Below, piece after piece: positions 11,416 through 22,189 of a DNA stretch of 64,000 nucleotides. The stretch comes from Atriophallophorus winterbourni (lineage: Eukaryota > Platyhelminthes > Trematoda > Plagiorchiida > Microphallidae). Positions within the stretch are counted from its first letter, which is position 1. Every line of letters begins with the position of its first letter. A model generated the notes under the pieces. That model was given only the letters and a program-made list of their open reading frames with translations. It ran no database searches and was not told where the DNA came from. Where the stretch lies: assembly GCA_013407085.1 (NCBI GenBank), contig JACCGJ010001565.1, positions 1-64,000 on the forward strand, read 5' to 3'. A program made the position numbers and the translations under genes.

Positions 11416-12110
11416 CTTGGCACCTTCAGGACTGGTCGGAGAAACATAGCTACTCAAACGTGCCAGTATGGAGAAAGATTAATGAACGCTTAATTGCAAT
11501 CGATCATACAGTGGACGGTAGCCCAAGTGGTAAAGCGTGTGACTACAATTGTTCCAGTCCGGAATAGAATCCCACACGGATCAGAGGATATGCACTGCTG
11601 ATGACCTGGAATAAGAGCTTAAATCTAGTCCAGTTTTTTGCATTATGGACCGTCGAGATAAACTTTGTGAATATATCGATTGGCTTGCAACGGATTAGTA
11701 TTCACAAACATAAACAAAATATTATCCACAAAACGATTAAACAACAATGTCCGTCTGATATGATCAGTGTTAGCTTACACTGTATTCGATGGGAAGCCAT
11801 TACACGGAGATCTGTTCGGTTGGGTGACCACAACAGGTGTTGCTGGTTCCTTCATTACTGATTGGGAATACAAAGCTACCCAAACATGCCAGTCTGTAAA
11901 AAGATCCATAAACGCTTAGTTTAGATAGGTCAAACGGTGAATGGTACCTCAGTTCGTGAAGCGTGGGGCTATAATTGTGACAGTCCGGGGGTTCGAATCC
12001 CACCTGAGTCGTAGGATTATGCTCCTGATGAGCTCAAATAAATGCGAAAATAAAGTTCAGTACTTGCATTCTGGACCCTTATGATCAACCACTCCTGTAT
12101 ATTTTGCAAA
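11416..12110 (+). mobile_element. Two tandem tRNA-like SINE units with degraded hammerhead-like tails
   Basis: Two similar units follow each other about 420 bp apart. Each has the block with GCCAGT(A/C)TG and AACGCTTA, then a tRNA-like head, then CTGATGA and a GCATT(C/A)TGGACC block. In unit 2 the B-box GGTTCGAATCC is perfect (11990-12000) with a partial T stem. In unit 1 an A-box-like TAGCCCAAGTGG (11521-11532) is better kept. CTGATGA occurs at 11598-11604 and 12025-12031; in unit 2 it is followed by GCGAAAA, reminiscent of a hammerhead core, as in schistosome Sm-alpha SINE-like repeats. Pol III transcription is inferred from the boxes. Confidence 0.55.
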
Positions 12111-12179
12111 TCCCAAATCTCGATTTGCAAACGCACATTTAGACTAAGTTAATTCTCTCTATTCTTAAATTTATTGTAC

Positions 12180-12625
12180 ATATATTCTAGGGCAGTTTCA
12201 TTGACTAATACTCGTTTCTCTTTCTGATATTACTTCGAAATCCATTTGCCGTGCATTCATCTAGCAATAAGTATCGAACTCCCACGTACCTGCTCTTATC
12301 ACCACCGATCGCACAGGTCAATTCCAGTCCTCTCTTCGTAATTTATCAAGATTCCTCGATTGTCAAAACATCTACACAACTGACCATAATTTATATGAAA
12401 GGTTTCTTAGACTGTTGATTGACGTTTCAGCGTGTTAAGTTATCATGAGCAGTGCGAAGAAAACCTATTAATCGCACTTTTCTTTCCACGGCGTAATTGG
12501 CTTACGGATATCAATTGTTTTTGTCTGGCGATTTGGTTAGTCCACCTTGAGATTCCGATCTCATTTACCGATCCACTCACCTTCTACACATTAAATGTAC
12601 AAACATTTTCACTTAGATAGTGCGA
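12180..12625 (+). pseudogene. Gypsy-type integrase remnant
   Basis: A broken frame reads PALITTDRTGQFQSSLRNLS followed by RFLDCQNIYTTDHN, resembling the TDxGxQFES segment of gypsy integrase core domains that holds the second catalytic Asp. The open frame at 12432-12620 that follows would correspond to the end of the core. It is on the same strand as the protease piece at 9.7-10.4 kb and probably belongs to the same element, now split by the gap and the SINE-like units. Motif match made by eye. Confidence 0.45.
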
Positions 12626-12694
12626 TATTTTGTTTATTTGCTCACAATATTATGACAAAATTAACACAAAATCTTTATCATGGACTGTAATATA

Positions 12695-13281
12695 TTATCT
12701 CATGCCAAGACCATAACTTTGATGATTGCTGCGATGCAGTCTCGGTTGATGTAATGAAGCCTTTCTTATTCGACTAATATTTTCATGATTATCCGTCAGA
12801 TAACGCGCCAGCCATATTAAACACGATTCAAATCCCGTCCTTCCGTCTAGTGCTTCCTTGACCGCCTGCTTCACGGTTGTTATTCATGAAATACTACGAA
12901 CCCGCGGCGCTATTTGAAACAGTGATTTCATCCCGAATGTGTTTTCGGAACAGATAGTCGTCATATTTTCCAACGATGCTTCGATTTTAAATAGTACAGA
13001 AATAATCACGTACAACGATTACCGCATTTGTCGTAACATTTTCTGAATTCGGGCATCAAACTCGAACCAGTCAAAAACAAGATCTTTGGCCAAAGATTGG
13101 AAACACTGTGTCACGTTGCCAAACATCTGGAGATATGTAGGTCTGTATAATACCAAAGACCATTGAACAACTCTGCCAATTCTTATATATGGTACAGTAT
13201 CAATGTAGCTTTGACTGTTTGTGAACTGCTGGTATTTTGGATGCTGAACTATACGCTCCAGAACACGTTCCAACTTCTCAT
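12695..13281 (-). CDS. Host gene, three 3'-terminal exons, unknown product
   Basis: Unrecognised protein read on the minus strand in three phase-compatible exons. The first is 13023 to about 13281 (contains VLERIVQHPKYQQF and VFDWFEFDARIQKMLRQM), with donor GTAATC. The second is 12921-12978 (IVGKYDDYLFRKHIRDEIT), after a 44-nt intron. The third is 12695-12865 (starts AVKEALDGRTGF, then LIWLARYLTDNHEN, stop TAA), after a 55-nt intron. Codons stay open and charged/hydrophobic spacing looks protein-like. The RKHIRDEI ... LARYL stretch weakly recalls the Dpy-30/RIIa-type helical motif; this is only an impression. The first exon is cut off at its 5' side by a CR1 fragment a few bases away. Confidence 0.5.
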
Positions 13282-13282
13282 G

Positions 13283-13545
13283 TTGATTGTCGGCGCCATT
13301 TTGTTGCCGTACGAGCTATATTTCTTTGGAATTCCCTACCCCAACATGTGGTGGACTCACCTTGCCTGGCGATTTTTATGGCGATATTGGACTTGCACTT
13401 GCAAACGAACATCATTCCTGAGCCTTACATTTGATATTCTCTGTTGCTTTTATACTATTGTATTTTTCAAGTTTTTATTCATACCGTAATCCTGTGGTGT
13501 TGTAAAGTATTAATTTTTTTAACCAAAAATCTTTGAAACCTTGAA
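13283..13545 (+). mobile_element. CR1-like LINE 3' end, strongly 5'-truncated
   Basis: Matches 6205-6475 over the end of the RT frame (FLWNSLPQHVVDSPCLAIF) and the 3' untranslated region ending AAATCTTTGAAACC. It lies antisense to the host gene and abuts its exon at about 13281. It therefore either lies in the intron right beside the splice acceptor or truncates the exon. Confidence 0.75.
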
Positions 13546-13820
13546 AAATTTTATCACAAACGCAATGGATGTTTTCCCGAAATATAACATATGCTGTGAA
13601 AATCTTTAATAGCTATAAAGACAGAAGTTTGATCCAAAAGCAAACGCGTTTTAGTCCACAATATATATTGTAGTAAAAATACGGCAATGAATCGTTCGTA
13701 CTCATTTGCTACTTCTTTAGTTTTAAGTCAGAACTCGAAAATATATGCCGACATTTGGGAACGAAGCACTAACAATTAATTCGTTTCTTAAATGCTTCCT
13801 CCAAATTTTGTTGTGCTTAC

Positions 13821-14030
13821 CTACAATTGTTGCTCGCATTAAATATCCATGATATCGATTAGCACAATAAAATTGATCGGCTGTATTGTCACTCATGCAC
13901 CAAACTACTTTTATAAACAATTGAGATCGGAATAGGTCAAAGCTACCTTCAAACACTCGACTACAAGGCGTGATGCTAAACGTTCCGCTCTCGGCTAACT
14001 TCGGTAAATTCACGTCCCCATTGAAGGGCT
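13821..14030 (-). CDS. Host exon, unknown product
   Basis: A 210-nt minus-strand open segment bounded by an acceptor ending AACAAAAG and a good donor (GTAAGC). It would encode 69 full codons, including AESGTFSITPCSRVFEG, FIKVVWCMSDNTADQFYC and RYHGYLMRATIV. The sequence is protein-like but I do not recognise it. It is on the same strand as the exons at 12695-13281 and is probably an upstream exon of that gene. The end phase (1) does not match the next exon directly, so at least one exon between them is missing or the boundary of the next one is wrong. Confidence 0.45.
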
Positions 14031-14219
14031 CTTTTGTTCAAATGAAATAGAACATAAAGAATATGCTATGCTTGACATGGATCAAACTGAATGTTGCATT
14101 CATATGAGCAGATGCTCATCTATCACCCATCCAATTTCCAGCTTACTAATATAACGTTAACGGAAATATTTTTTTGTATCATCTCAGCAGTGGTCTGTTG
14201 TGAACTGTGAATAAACTGC

Positions 14220-14292
14220 ACACAATTCTGATAGTACTGCTTCTACCTGATGATTGCAAACAGCACGGAAACGATCGTGGTGTGTGTGATGG
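14220..14292 (+). repeat. Hammerhead-like repeat fragment, copy b
   Basis: Shows CTGATGA (14247-14253), a TGC/GCA stem with AAACA loop, and GAAAC (14268-14272), followed by GTGGTGTG. Both conserved core blocks are intact, but two extra bases before GAAAC and the altered stem III make activity doubtful. Preceding bases (TACTGCTTCTAC) match the stem I strand of the better copies. Confidence 0.6.
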
Positions 14293-15124
14293 AACTGCAT
14301 AAAATAAGGTCTTTTTATTTAATCATTTAAATGTAGGTGGGGATTTGTGTTTGAACAAGTTGATTTTGTGGGATAACTTACAGGATTGTAACAGAATTAA
14401 GACATATTAAAATTGTTTATTTGTAGAATGATTTCACATCGTCAGAACATACAATTTAGTAGAGATGAGCATGATTAGACTGATGCCTTTGTAACGACAA
14501 ATGTTCTTCGAACTTGCTATATAGAAAATAAATTGTTTAAAGTTAATAATTTAAATAAGTAAATATTCCAGCTTTCAAAGAATCAAAGCACTTGGTATTT
14601 AGGCTGTAAAATAAACAAAAATGATTAAAATATGATGACGTTCATTGTACAACATTTACTTGTATTTTTCATATTTGATAAAGGTTTTCCATTGGCGTGT
14701 TTTTAAAATTAGGCTTGGAAAGAAATTCTGCCAAAAGATTTGTTGTGGTTACTTCCGCTCCGTAGCAAGTCAGCATAACCTTAACGTGAAAAATCACAGC
14801 TACGGGTCAAATAATTTTTTGATGCCTACAAACCATATCACAACTGTCAGATGTAAATTATCTCTGCAAATTGAAGCATAAATCCGGGCGCAGAATCGAT
14901 TGAAAGCAGTCTAAATCGCTTGAGAGAATTTCGAATGTTTGCAAAAATGTTGAATTCAATTGAGAAATTTTCGTTTTCATATTTCGGGAGAACGAGCGGC
15001 ACTGGTTTCACAAATTTAATTTCAACCATTATTCGATTTTGATGAGATGATTATGTATACAACAACTTGATTTCTTTCGAATACTGCTAAAGCTGCAGTA
15101 AATTAGTATCGGCGGACAGCTAAT
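14293..15124. other. AT-rich DNA with one small minus-strand frame
   Basis: A 60-codon frame on the minus strand at 14847-15029 starts in a fair Kozak context (AATAATGG) and reads MVEIKFVKPVPLVLPKYENE. It has no known motif and no obvious splice donor, so it is only a weak candidate. Nothing else was seen. Confidence 0.3.
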
Positions 15125-16215
15125 CAAATGGCCTTAAAGTTACTTTACAGATCGCAATGCAATCGTTCGAACCAACGGTGTACAATCACGGGGTATTGAT
15201 GCCTTTATTGGCGTACCCCAAGGTTTGTCCTCGGTTAGTACTTTTTCTTCGTTTGCATCAACGTCCTACCAGTGATACTTTCACGCAAGGTGGTTCTCAT
15301 TGCCGTTGATAGTAAAATTTGGAAACAGATAAAATATACTGCGCACTATGTACAGCTAGGAAATGATTTAGATGTTCTCCATGGTGGGTCGGAAAAGAAT
15401 ATGCTACCATTTAATTTTTAAAAATGCAGATGTGCTGCACATCGTTAGGCCATTCTGGTACTAATGTCAAATTAAACAGATAATACTGAGCTGAACCAAG
15501 TCAGAAAAAGATATTTGAGTCTGAGTATGCAACAGCATAGAGAACAGTGTGAATTATGAGGTTATCTATAAGCATGCTTCTGGACTTACGGGTATGGTAC
15601 GACAGATTTTCATAACGTTGCTTACAATCATGAAAACCAACAGAATTTCAACCATGGAGCATGCATGGCAAGCATGGACAACCTGGTTAAAAATGGATAT
15701 ACTTGATAGAAAATAACATTGTGCAACTAAACTCGTAGTTTTATTTCCAGATACTTACGTACGAGAAATGATGGCAAAAGCTGACCCTCTTCGACCTCCT
15801 TCAAAGTAGCATGCGGAGTTAAGTGGAACCTATGTACTCAATATTCCATACTCCACATTCTCTATTAAAACGTTTTTCGCATATTGTAAGTAAACACATA
15901 CACTCAGTGACAATGCAAATTCTTCATCCATGTATTAGCTATCACCGATAGTGTTATTCCCAATGTGTTTGTTTCCTTTGGAACGCTTACCTATTTTTAC
16001 CGCTCGTAGGTAGAATCATTTTGTCGAAATTTCGACACGCATCCGTTGCATGAAGATTTGATTATACCTGTGAGTTAACTGAGGGTATGTCGTCAACTTG
16101 ACTATAGGTGACATTACATGATTATGTGTTATTTCTTTTTCATGATTAAATATGTACTATTTATGGCAATTGTGAATCTAAGTGATTTTTATCAACATAA
16201 ATTCTTGAATCTTGA
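15125..16215 (+). mobile_element. CR1-like LINE, RT palm to 3' end, heavily decayed
   Basis: GVPQGLSSVST near 15205 corresponds to the RT motif SGVPQGSVLGP. TMEHAWQAWTTWLKMDI near 15650 matches the VMEYSIQAWAPWL segment of the other CR1 copies. The 3' end at about 16200 has TTCTTGAATCTTGAA. Many stops and indels; one of the older copies. Confidence 0.65.
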
Positions 16216-16880
16216 AAACTTGGTATATAATCACATACCACAGAGCTAATTATGGTCAATTTCTCAAGGTGCTTGAATTAAAACAATTTAGTGTTTTGCT
16301 CATACAACACAGTTACACTCCATTGCATGTTGAAGTCTGTTGACACATTACATGAAAATATTGTAAATAGATTCTGTTATCCTTGTTAATCTAGTTAAAT
16401 TGCTTTTCGTTATATGCCATTGTTACAATGTGATGGTGCTCAAAAGAGCGTCGCAGTGTGATTCCCAATAAACCACTAAAATATTTTACAATGATCACTT
16501 TAATAACCACCAAAATTAGCAAGAGATCGTAAATAAAGAGTATTGTTCTAATCGGTACATTTGAACCAATAATTAGTTTTACAAAAGTCTTAGCAAACCT
16601 CCCGCGCGGAACATATAGGCTGCATCAGAGGAGGTGAGTGAATAGAAACTGGATTTACGTACAAAGTGGAATATTGCAATCAATACTCGGATAAACCTCA
16701 AAAAACAGACTACATTGTAATCAATAATCTTCATAAGCTATATGATCAAGCCAATAAGTAATTAACGCAACTATTCTAATACGTTTTGAATACAATTGAA
16801 GCATGCAAACAAATGCTTGAAAATAATATTGTCTCAGCTGTCAATTTTAGCCATCTTAGTGTATATCAGAGCCATCCAGT
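16216..16880. other. AT-rich DNA, nothing recognised
   Basis: No reading frame, RNA gene or repeat could be supported. Confidence 0.35.
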
Positions 16881-16884
16881 TCTT

Positions 16885-17235
16885 TAACAACAGCTACGGT
16901 TTTACACAACTCTTTTGAATTGGGATAATACAAGGAACCGCGATGTTCGAATACGGAATCAGAAAGTAGGTGAGCAGGATGTGAGCACCACAACATATTA
17001 GCTACGGTTTTAGTTTTGTTTGAAAATCTTTTGCTAAAATAGCAAATCATTATCGGGTTCGAACTCATTTGAAAATCGAGCACTGGTTATCTTGTCCAGT
17101 AAATATTCGGGGTGCGCATTGTTTATTAAATGATGCCAATGGATGTGTAGATGTTGGTAAGCGGATCCTGATCTTAGTGTTTCTTCCTGATTGGTACAAA
17201 CAGCACAAACTGTTTGAGTAAGTTGTTTGAAGAAA
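16885..17235. repeat. Hammerhead repeat, copy c, partly inverted
   Basis: At 16885-16965 the complement of the family's 3' part is present (plus-strand AACCGCGATGTTCGAATACG). At 17150-17235 the ribozyme-like part lies in plus orientation (CCTGATCTTAGTG, CTGATTG, ACAAACAGCAC). So the two parts are in inverted arrangement, as also at 52540-52640. The core is mutated. Confidence 0.5.
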
Positions 17236-18329
17236 ATGTATCAGAATGACGATCTTCATTTTATACCTGTTCATCATTTTCTGTATTTATTATGAAGATT
17301 TAACATGAAGTAGTACGTGAATGTTTAACTGCTAATTTTTATTCCTAACTGATAGTATCTTCTTTCGCGTCAATCAACAAGCAATTATTGATATTTTCCC
17401 ATAAAATATTACATGCAATTAAACTGTATATCGATCGAAATAGGCGGCGGAATTGGACAGTAATTTGATATTACACCATGACCATGAAACATTGAAAACC
17501 TTTGCCAGGTAAAAATATGAAAAACCCAGCTATCTGAAAAAATCTCGTTTTCGGTCTAGCACAACATATGTTGAGTATCAAATTTCGTTTAGTAAATAAT
17601 GATTATATCGAAAATTATTGAAGAAATCGTTTAAATCGAACTAGATCGTAATACCACTTGTAATTAATTATTAGTTAGTTTATTGCGTCGTTAATATATG
17701 TAGGAAATTGCTCACAAAATTGAAAAGCTAGCCCACCAAATCAATGAGAAATACATTATAAACTTTGCTTTATTTCCAGAAAATAATTTTAAATATTTTT
17801 AACAAGACCTCGCCGTTTGTTAAATAGTGAGGATGTAAGATGACAAATAATATGCACCATAAACCCAAGATGTAACCTTGGTAGAGTAGGAAAAGATATG
17901 GCACTCCTGTTTCGCATCAGCAAAACGGTCTTCATTTGTATGTATCCGTCATAAAATATCTCCGAAATCAATCAGTAAATATGCACCACATAGCAATTGT
18001 TTAATCTATTAACATATTGCGTTTGCAGAGGAATTATATTTACGAAGCTGGAAAAACAAGAAAACCTAAATCTTGAAGAATGATTTGCTTATCGTTGATT
18101 TTCTTGCCACGTCTTTTACGAACGCACAAAATTATTGCTTGAAAATATACAGAATCTTTTATTTGTTTTGCATTTTTACAATCGATTCGGCAGCAATCCA
18201 GTCTCGATTGAAAATTCAAAAGCATTGTTTGCGTCATTTGGCATTACAACCTGTCGTGGTTTAAACTTTCGTATTCAAGAAATATACACCTTAAAGTATT
18301 TCCTCATCTAATTACTTACATACCTACAT
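17236..18329. other. AT-rich DNA, nothing firm
   Basis: Only short frames without motifs (for example 18040-18237 minus and 18073-18264 plus overlap each other). No feature can be supported. Confidence 0.35.
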
Positions 18330-18520
18330 TTGTTATCCCACCAATCGAAAACAATTTCTGCCGATTGGATATTTACTTGATTCTTGAACTTCTCCGTAAG
18401 CAATCTAATCCCATTTTTGCTTGTTATATTATTCGTTGTTGCCATATTATTCTGTGGTTTTTTGTAAAGCTATATGCTTTTTAGACCATTAAAATTGAAT
18501 TGAATTGAATACCAGGAATA
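18330..18520 (+). mobile_element. CR1-like LINE 3' end
   Basis: Short 3' terminal fragment with TTTTTAGACCATTAAAA followed by a tandem TTGAA tail (18496-18513). Matches the 3' ends at about 9270 and 61910. No coding part is clearly kept. Confidence 0.6.
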
Positions 18521-19039
18521 ATAAATTGCCTACAAAAGCAAGGCGTTAACAACCTTTATCGAAATATTGGAACCACTTAAACTCTTTTATTATATATTGG
18601 ACAAAATCCGAACAAAACTTTCGTTCACATCATATGATGAAATCCTTTGCAAATTGAAACTACGGTACCAAACAATTGTAGAATTTGAAACAACGTCGTT
18701 ATTCGAATATATACGAAATTTTTTGAGTTAAAGATTTCTAGATATTACTCTATTAGTAACGATGATATCGACGTGTAATTAACGGAGCTTCGGGCATTAA
18801 AGCTCACCCAAATCATGCCAAAATATTACACTCAATTTTACTGTTCCTTTAGTTATTGGTCTATGTAGTAATTTAATTTGTATGACATTTTAATAGGCCT
18901 ACCCTTCATATATTTACTGTTTTCGACATAAATTCTACTTTACCCCAGTACATTTGTTTACAAATATTCGTCAGACATTTGCAGACATCACCATCGCCCA
19001 CCCTAGCGACATGTGTATGAACAAGTGCGATTTTAAAGT

Positions 19040-19185
19040 TTGGTCGATCCCACCTTATTCAACGGTGGCTTACAAGTTCAAATTGTTTACCATTTTTATA
19101 CTGTTTAAAATTACGTGGATCCTGATCGTACTTTCTCTACCTGATGGTGCAAACAGAACGGAACGGGTTGTAGTGTAAGACGGTT
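19040..19185 (+). repeat. Hammerhead-like repeat fragment, copy d
   Basis: Carries CTGATGG (19141-19147; consensus CTGATGA) between complementary strands CTAC (19137-19140) and GTAG (19170-19173), with AAACA as loop II. The stem I pair CTAC/GTAG differs from CCAC/GTGG in the best copy but still pairs, a compensatory change. The GAAAC block is shortened to GGAAC. The CR1 copy beginning at about 19186 follows directly. Confidence 0.55.
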
Positions 19186-19805
19186 TTCTATCGAAGCATA
19201 GTTGAAAGATTCTCGCATGTAGCGTTACCAAGGATAAAAAACTTCTGCCTTCGCCCTAAGATGGAGTATGTGTTAGAGGTCTGGACACCTTGGCTGTGAA
19301 AAGATATGACTTTCATTGATAAAATTTATCACAGCACAACAAAGTTCGTGATGGATCTTTACAATGTTCCGTACACCGAAAGGTTGCTATTTCTGGGTCT
19401 ATGTGACTTCATTCAAAGAAGGATACGATGCGATCTTATTCTGATCGATACAATTGTGTCTACCGAAGGAGATCCATTGAGAAACTCGTTTGAAGTGTGA
19501 TGAGAAAGTGACACGTGGACATAACTTATACCTTTACGACCCTAGTTCCCTTTTGATTGTCAACGCTAGTTTTTGCTATATTTATTTGGAATTTCCCATC
19601 CCAACATGTGGTGGACTCTTATTGCGCGGCGATATTTAAAGTGAAATTCGAATCATATATGCAAACGAACACCATTCGTCAGCCATAAATTTAATAGGCG
19701 CTACTCGTTAAAAACTATACTTTTTTCACATCATCATTCATATATTAATTTTGTGGTGTAGTGAAAGATTATTCTTTTAACGATAAACGTTGAATACTTT
19801 AAGAT
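19186..19805 (+). mobile_element. CR1-like LINE, 5'-truncated
   Basis: Frame 19306-19500 reads IYHSTTKFVMDLYNVPYTER, LLFLGLCDFIQRRIRCDLI and STEGDPLRN, the same protein segment as at 5965-6170. The upstream part (LRPKMEYVLEVWTPWL) is readable with a stop after WL. The 3' end is degraded (AAACGTTGAATAC). Confidence 0.75.
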
Positions 19806-20940
19806 GCGTGTAAAAAATGATATTTCGTTAGACTAATTCAGAAAAAAATAATGTAATAAATTTATATTTTGTTTAAAATTATAATGACTTTCCTTTTTGA
19901 ATCGAAACACTTTCTTTGGTTATAAAGCGATATTAATTTTTTTCATATTCCTTCCGCCCAGGATAACAATAATTATAACTGCGGCAGAAAGATCTACCCT
20001 CAAAGAAAAAATCATCTGCGTTGGTTATTAGTTAAAATAATCGCAACACGTGAGGCTTATATTTACGTGATAACCAACATTACTTTATCTACAGTCGTAT
20101 AAATGTCAAGGTTAGACAGTAAAGTTGTTAGATCTCGTTTGTAGATAGCGACAAACCTTAAGTGACTTATTAGAATCAGAATCTTACAGAGGCAATGCAT
20201 CTTCGAATTCACTGTAACAAAACTAATACAACTTGATAAATGCCCTATTTGATAGCTGTTTGATTAACGGAGTTTAATTCAATGCTAACACTGGATACCC
20301 TCATTTTTCTAATTGTAAAATGTTTACTATCCGAAATGCTTTCGCCTGATTTCACATAAACTAAGCAGCGTGAATATCCAGTAGCTTTCTGATACTTTTT
20401 AATACAGATGAGTATAGCCTATTAGGATTAAACATCCTCTGTTATTAGGGTATATTGATGTCTTCATCATATTATTTCTGCCCGCCATATTTAATCGTTC
20501 AGCGTGTGATAAAAAGTGTGTGAAATCAAAAGGAATCTTTCCACTTTACGCATTTCAAAGTCTTAAGAGAGTTGAATATCTAATACATGGAAATGGTTGG
20601 TTTTGCCATTTAAACATTGCATCAGCTCCAGAATTCAAACCTCATCAAACATAACTCTACTTTTCAGTTAACACGCTTATGGTACATTCGGTTTCAAAAC
20701 AACGCAAAACGGAAAATGTGTTTTGTGTGATAGAGAGCACGTAAATGCATAGATTGATTGTTTGGTGTTTAGTATAAATATCCTTCACGACATTTTTGTC
20801 GAATATTATTTGACCTAATCCAAACATGTTCTGAAATAGATTGATCACCAGATATGTTTAGATAGAGTAGATATGAATTGAAGTGCGAATAACACAGCTT
20901 TCTCTCGGCATTAAGCAGAAAGACCGTAGAATACAGATGT
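19806..20940. other. AT-rich DNA, nothing recognised
   Basis: No reading frame longer than 63 codons, no motif and no repeat recognised. Confidence 0.35.
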
Positions 20941-20941
20941 T

Positions 20942-21110
20942 ACTGGCCTCCATCGGTTTATGTCGACCATGAATGCACATCACCATTGAGTAGATCTTTT
21001 GGAATACGACGATTGTTATTCGGTACACAAAACCCAGCCAGCGTAGGCGGTAGGGGTGAACAGGCTCTATAGATCAGTTTAGAAAGCCCATCTAAGCACT
21101 CATAAATCGC
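20942..21110 (-). mobile_element. RTE-like fragment with internal deletion
   Basis: On the minus strand it matches the RTE C-terminal domain (GRIPKxLLYGE region; here NRRIPKDLLNGD), then jumps directly to the 3' tail (GCATTCATGGTCGACAT, GGAGGCCAG). About 300 bp present between these blocks in the copy at 62340-62745 are missing. The join lies in TGGTGA/TGTGAT-like sequence shared by both sides. Confidence 0.65.
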
Positions 21111-21920
21111 ATTTTTAGCAAATTTCAAAATAGCGCCGATTTCCATACAGGGTTCATCAGGATAGTTGTCGTGATACTTCAGAAATCAATTGTATGTCAT
21201 AAGTGCTTAAATTAGACAAAAATTGAGAAATTAAAAAAAACAATCCATTGCGACGGATTATTTTTCTTTTTGTGAAGGTGTTAAGAGCCTTAGCGATGAT
21301 TACTGATAACAGGACCGCGTGATCTGCAGAACACCGTCCCAAAACAAGAGCAAGAAGCGCAGAACAGTTTGACGAAGACAATCACAATTCCAAATCATTC
21401 AGGTTTCGAGTGAGGACATCCTCGGAAGAATAGGGAAATGGATATGGTCAGCTGTTATCGAAGAATCTGCAAATCGTCAAGGTCGGTCGAACGAGGCCTG
21501 TGTGGTGGGGGCCCAATGCGTTTTTGTTGTCACAAAATCGATTGACAATTCAAATCAAAGCTACTAGCAGGACTGACATGGTTTAGATCAGTTTTGTGGT
21601 TGCTGCATTTGCCGATACAAGATGGGCGTGTTGTTTCTCTGTTTTGTGTGTAATAAGAGCGTTTGAACACTCAGCTTTCTCTTATGGGATTTGTGGGTGA
21701 ACGCGATTAGCGTTTAACAGATTGACCTCATGATTGAATCAGGAAAAAATCCTCAGGTGGCTGTGAATGCTGGGGGTGTAATTTGGTTATTGTCGGGTCG
21801 ATTACATGAAATGTTTTGATAATTGGCTGAAAGTTCGCCAGCTGTCACTCATTTACCAGTGAACCGGAAGTCGACCGGTAATCCGATATAGGTGTATGCG
21901 AGCGGTTCATAATTAAACAA
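21111..21920. other. Unassigned region
   Basis: Contains a minus-strand frame of 74 codons at 21157-21381 with no recognised motif. The part from 21380 to 21900 is slightly richer in GC than its surroundings and could be part of a repeat (it directly precedes PLE-terminal sequence), but no match inside the window was found. Confidence 0.3.
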
Positions 21921-21924
21921 GTTT

Positions 21925-22185
21925 CATGAAAAAAGAACATTTGTAATGAATCGATGAGAGTGGTTTATCGGTAACGTTTCGCTACTAACTCAGAAGCTTT
22001 GTCAGATCAAGTGTGTCGGTACGAACAGAGATCAAGCTTAAATTTCATTCACCCGACCAATCCTTAGCTGCTTATTTAAGCTTGATCTCTGTTCGTATTG
22101 ACACCCATTCTCTGACGAAGCTTCTGATTGAGAAGCGAAACGCTTCCAATAAACTGCTCTCACATTGAAAAGAAGTTTCGCTTGT
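21925..22185. mobile_element. Inverted pair of PLE termini with hammerhead-like cores
   Basis: Two copies of a Penelope-like terminal sequence face each other, giving arms of about 85 bp with a loop of about 45 bp. The left arm (minus orientation) reads CTGACAA ... GAAACGTTACC. The right arm (plus) reads CTGACGA (22118-22124), a GCTTCT/AGAAGC stem and GAAACG. The same terminal sequence, including AAGCTTGATCT upstream, ends the plus-strand PLE at 31600-31720, so all three belong to one PLE subfamily. A repeated TAATTAAA flanks the structure (21910-21917, 22185-22192) and could be a target duplication, but is weak in AT-rich DNA. Confidence 0.65.
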
Positions 22186-22189
22186 AATT

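Noticed and set aside
10275..11493. Very long frames of 350-400 codons on both strands
   Set aside because: They run through 1,000 N and are artefacts of the gap; only the edges hold real sequence.
11936..12012. Functional tRNA gene
   Set aside because: The B-box and T stem are good, but acceptor and anticodon stems do not form convincingly and a related unit lies upstream, so a tRNA-derived SINE is more likely.
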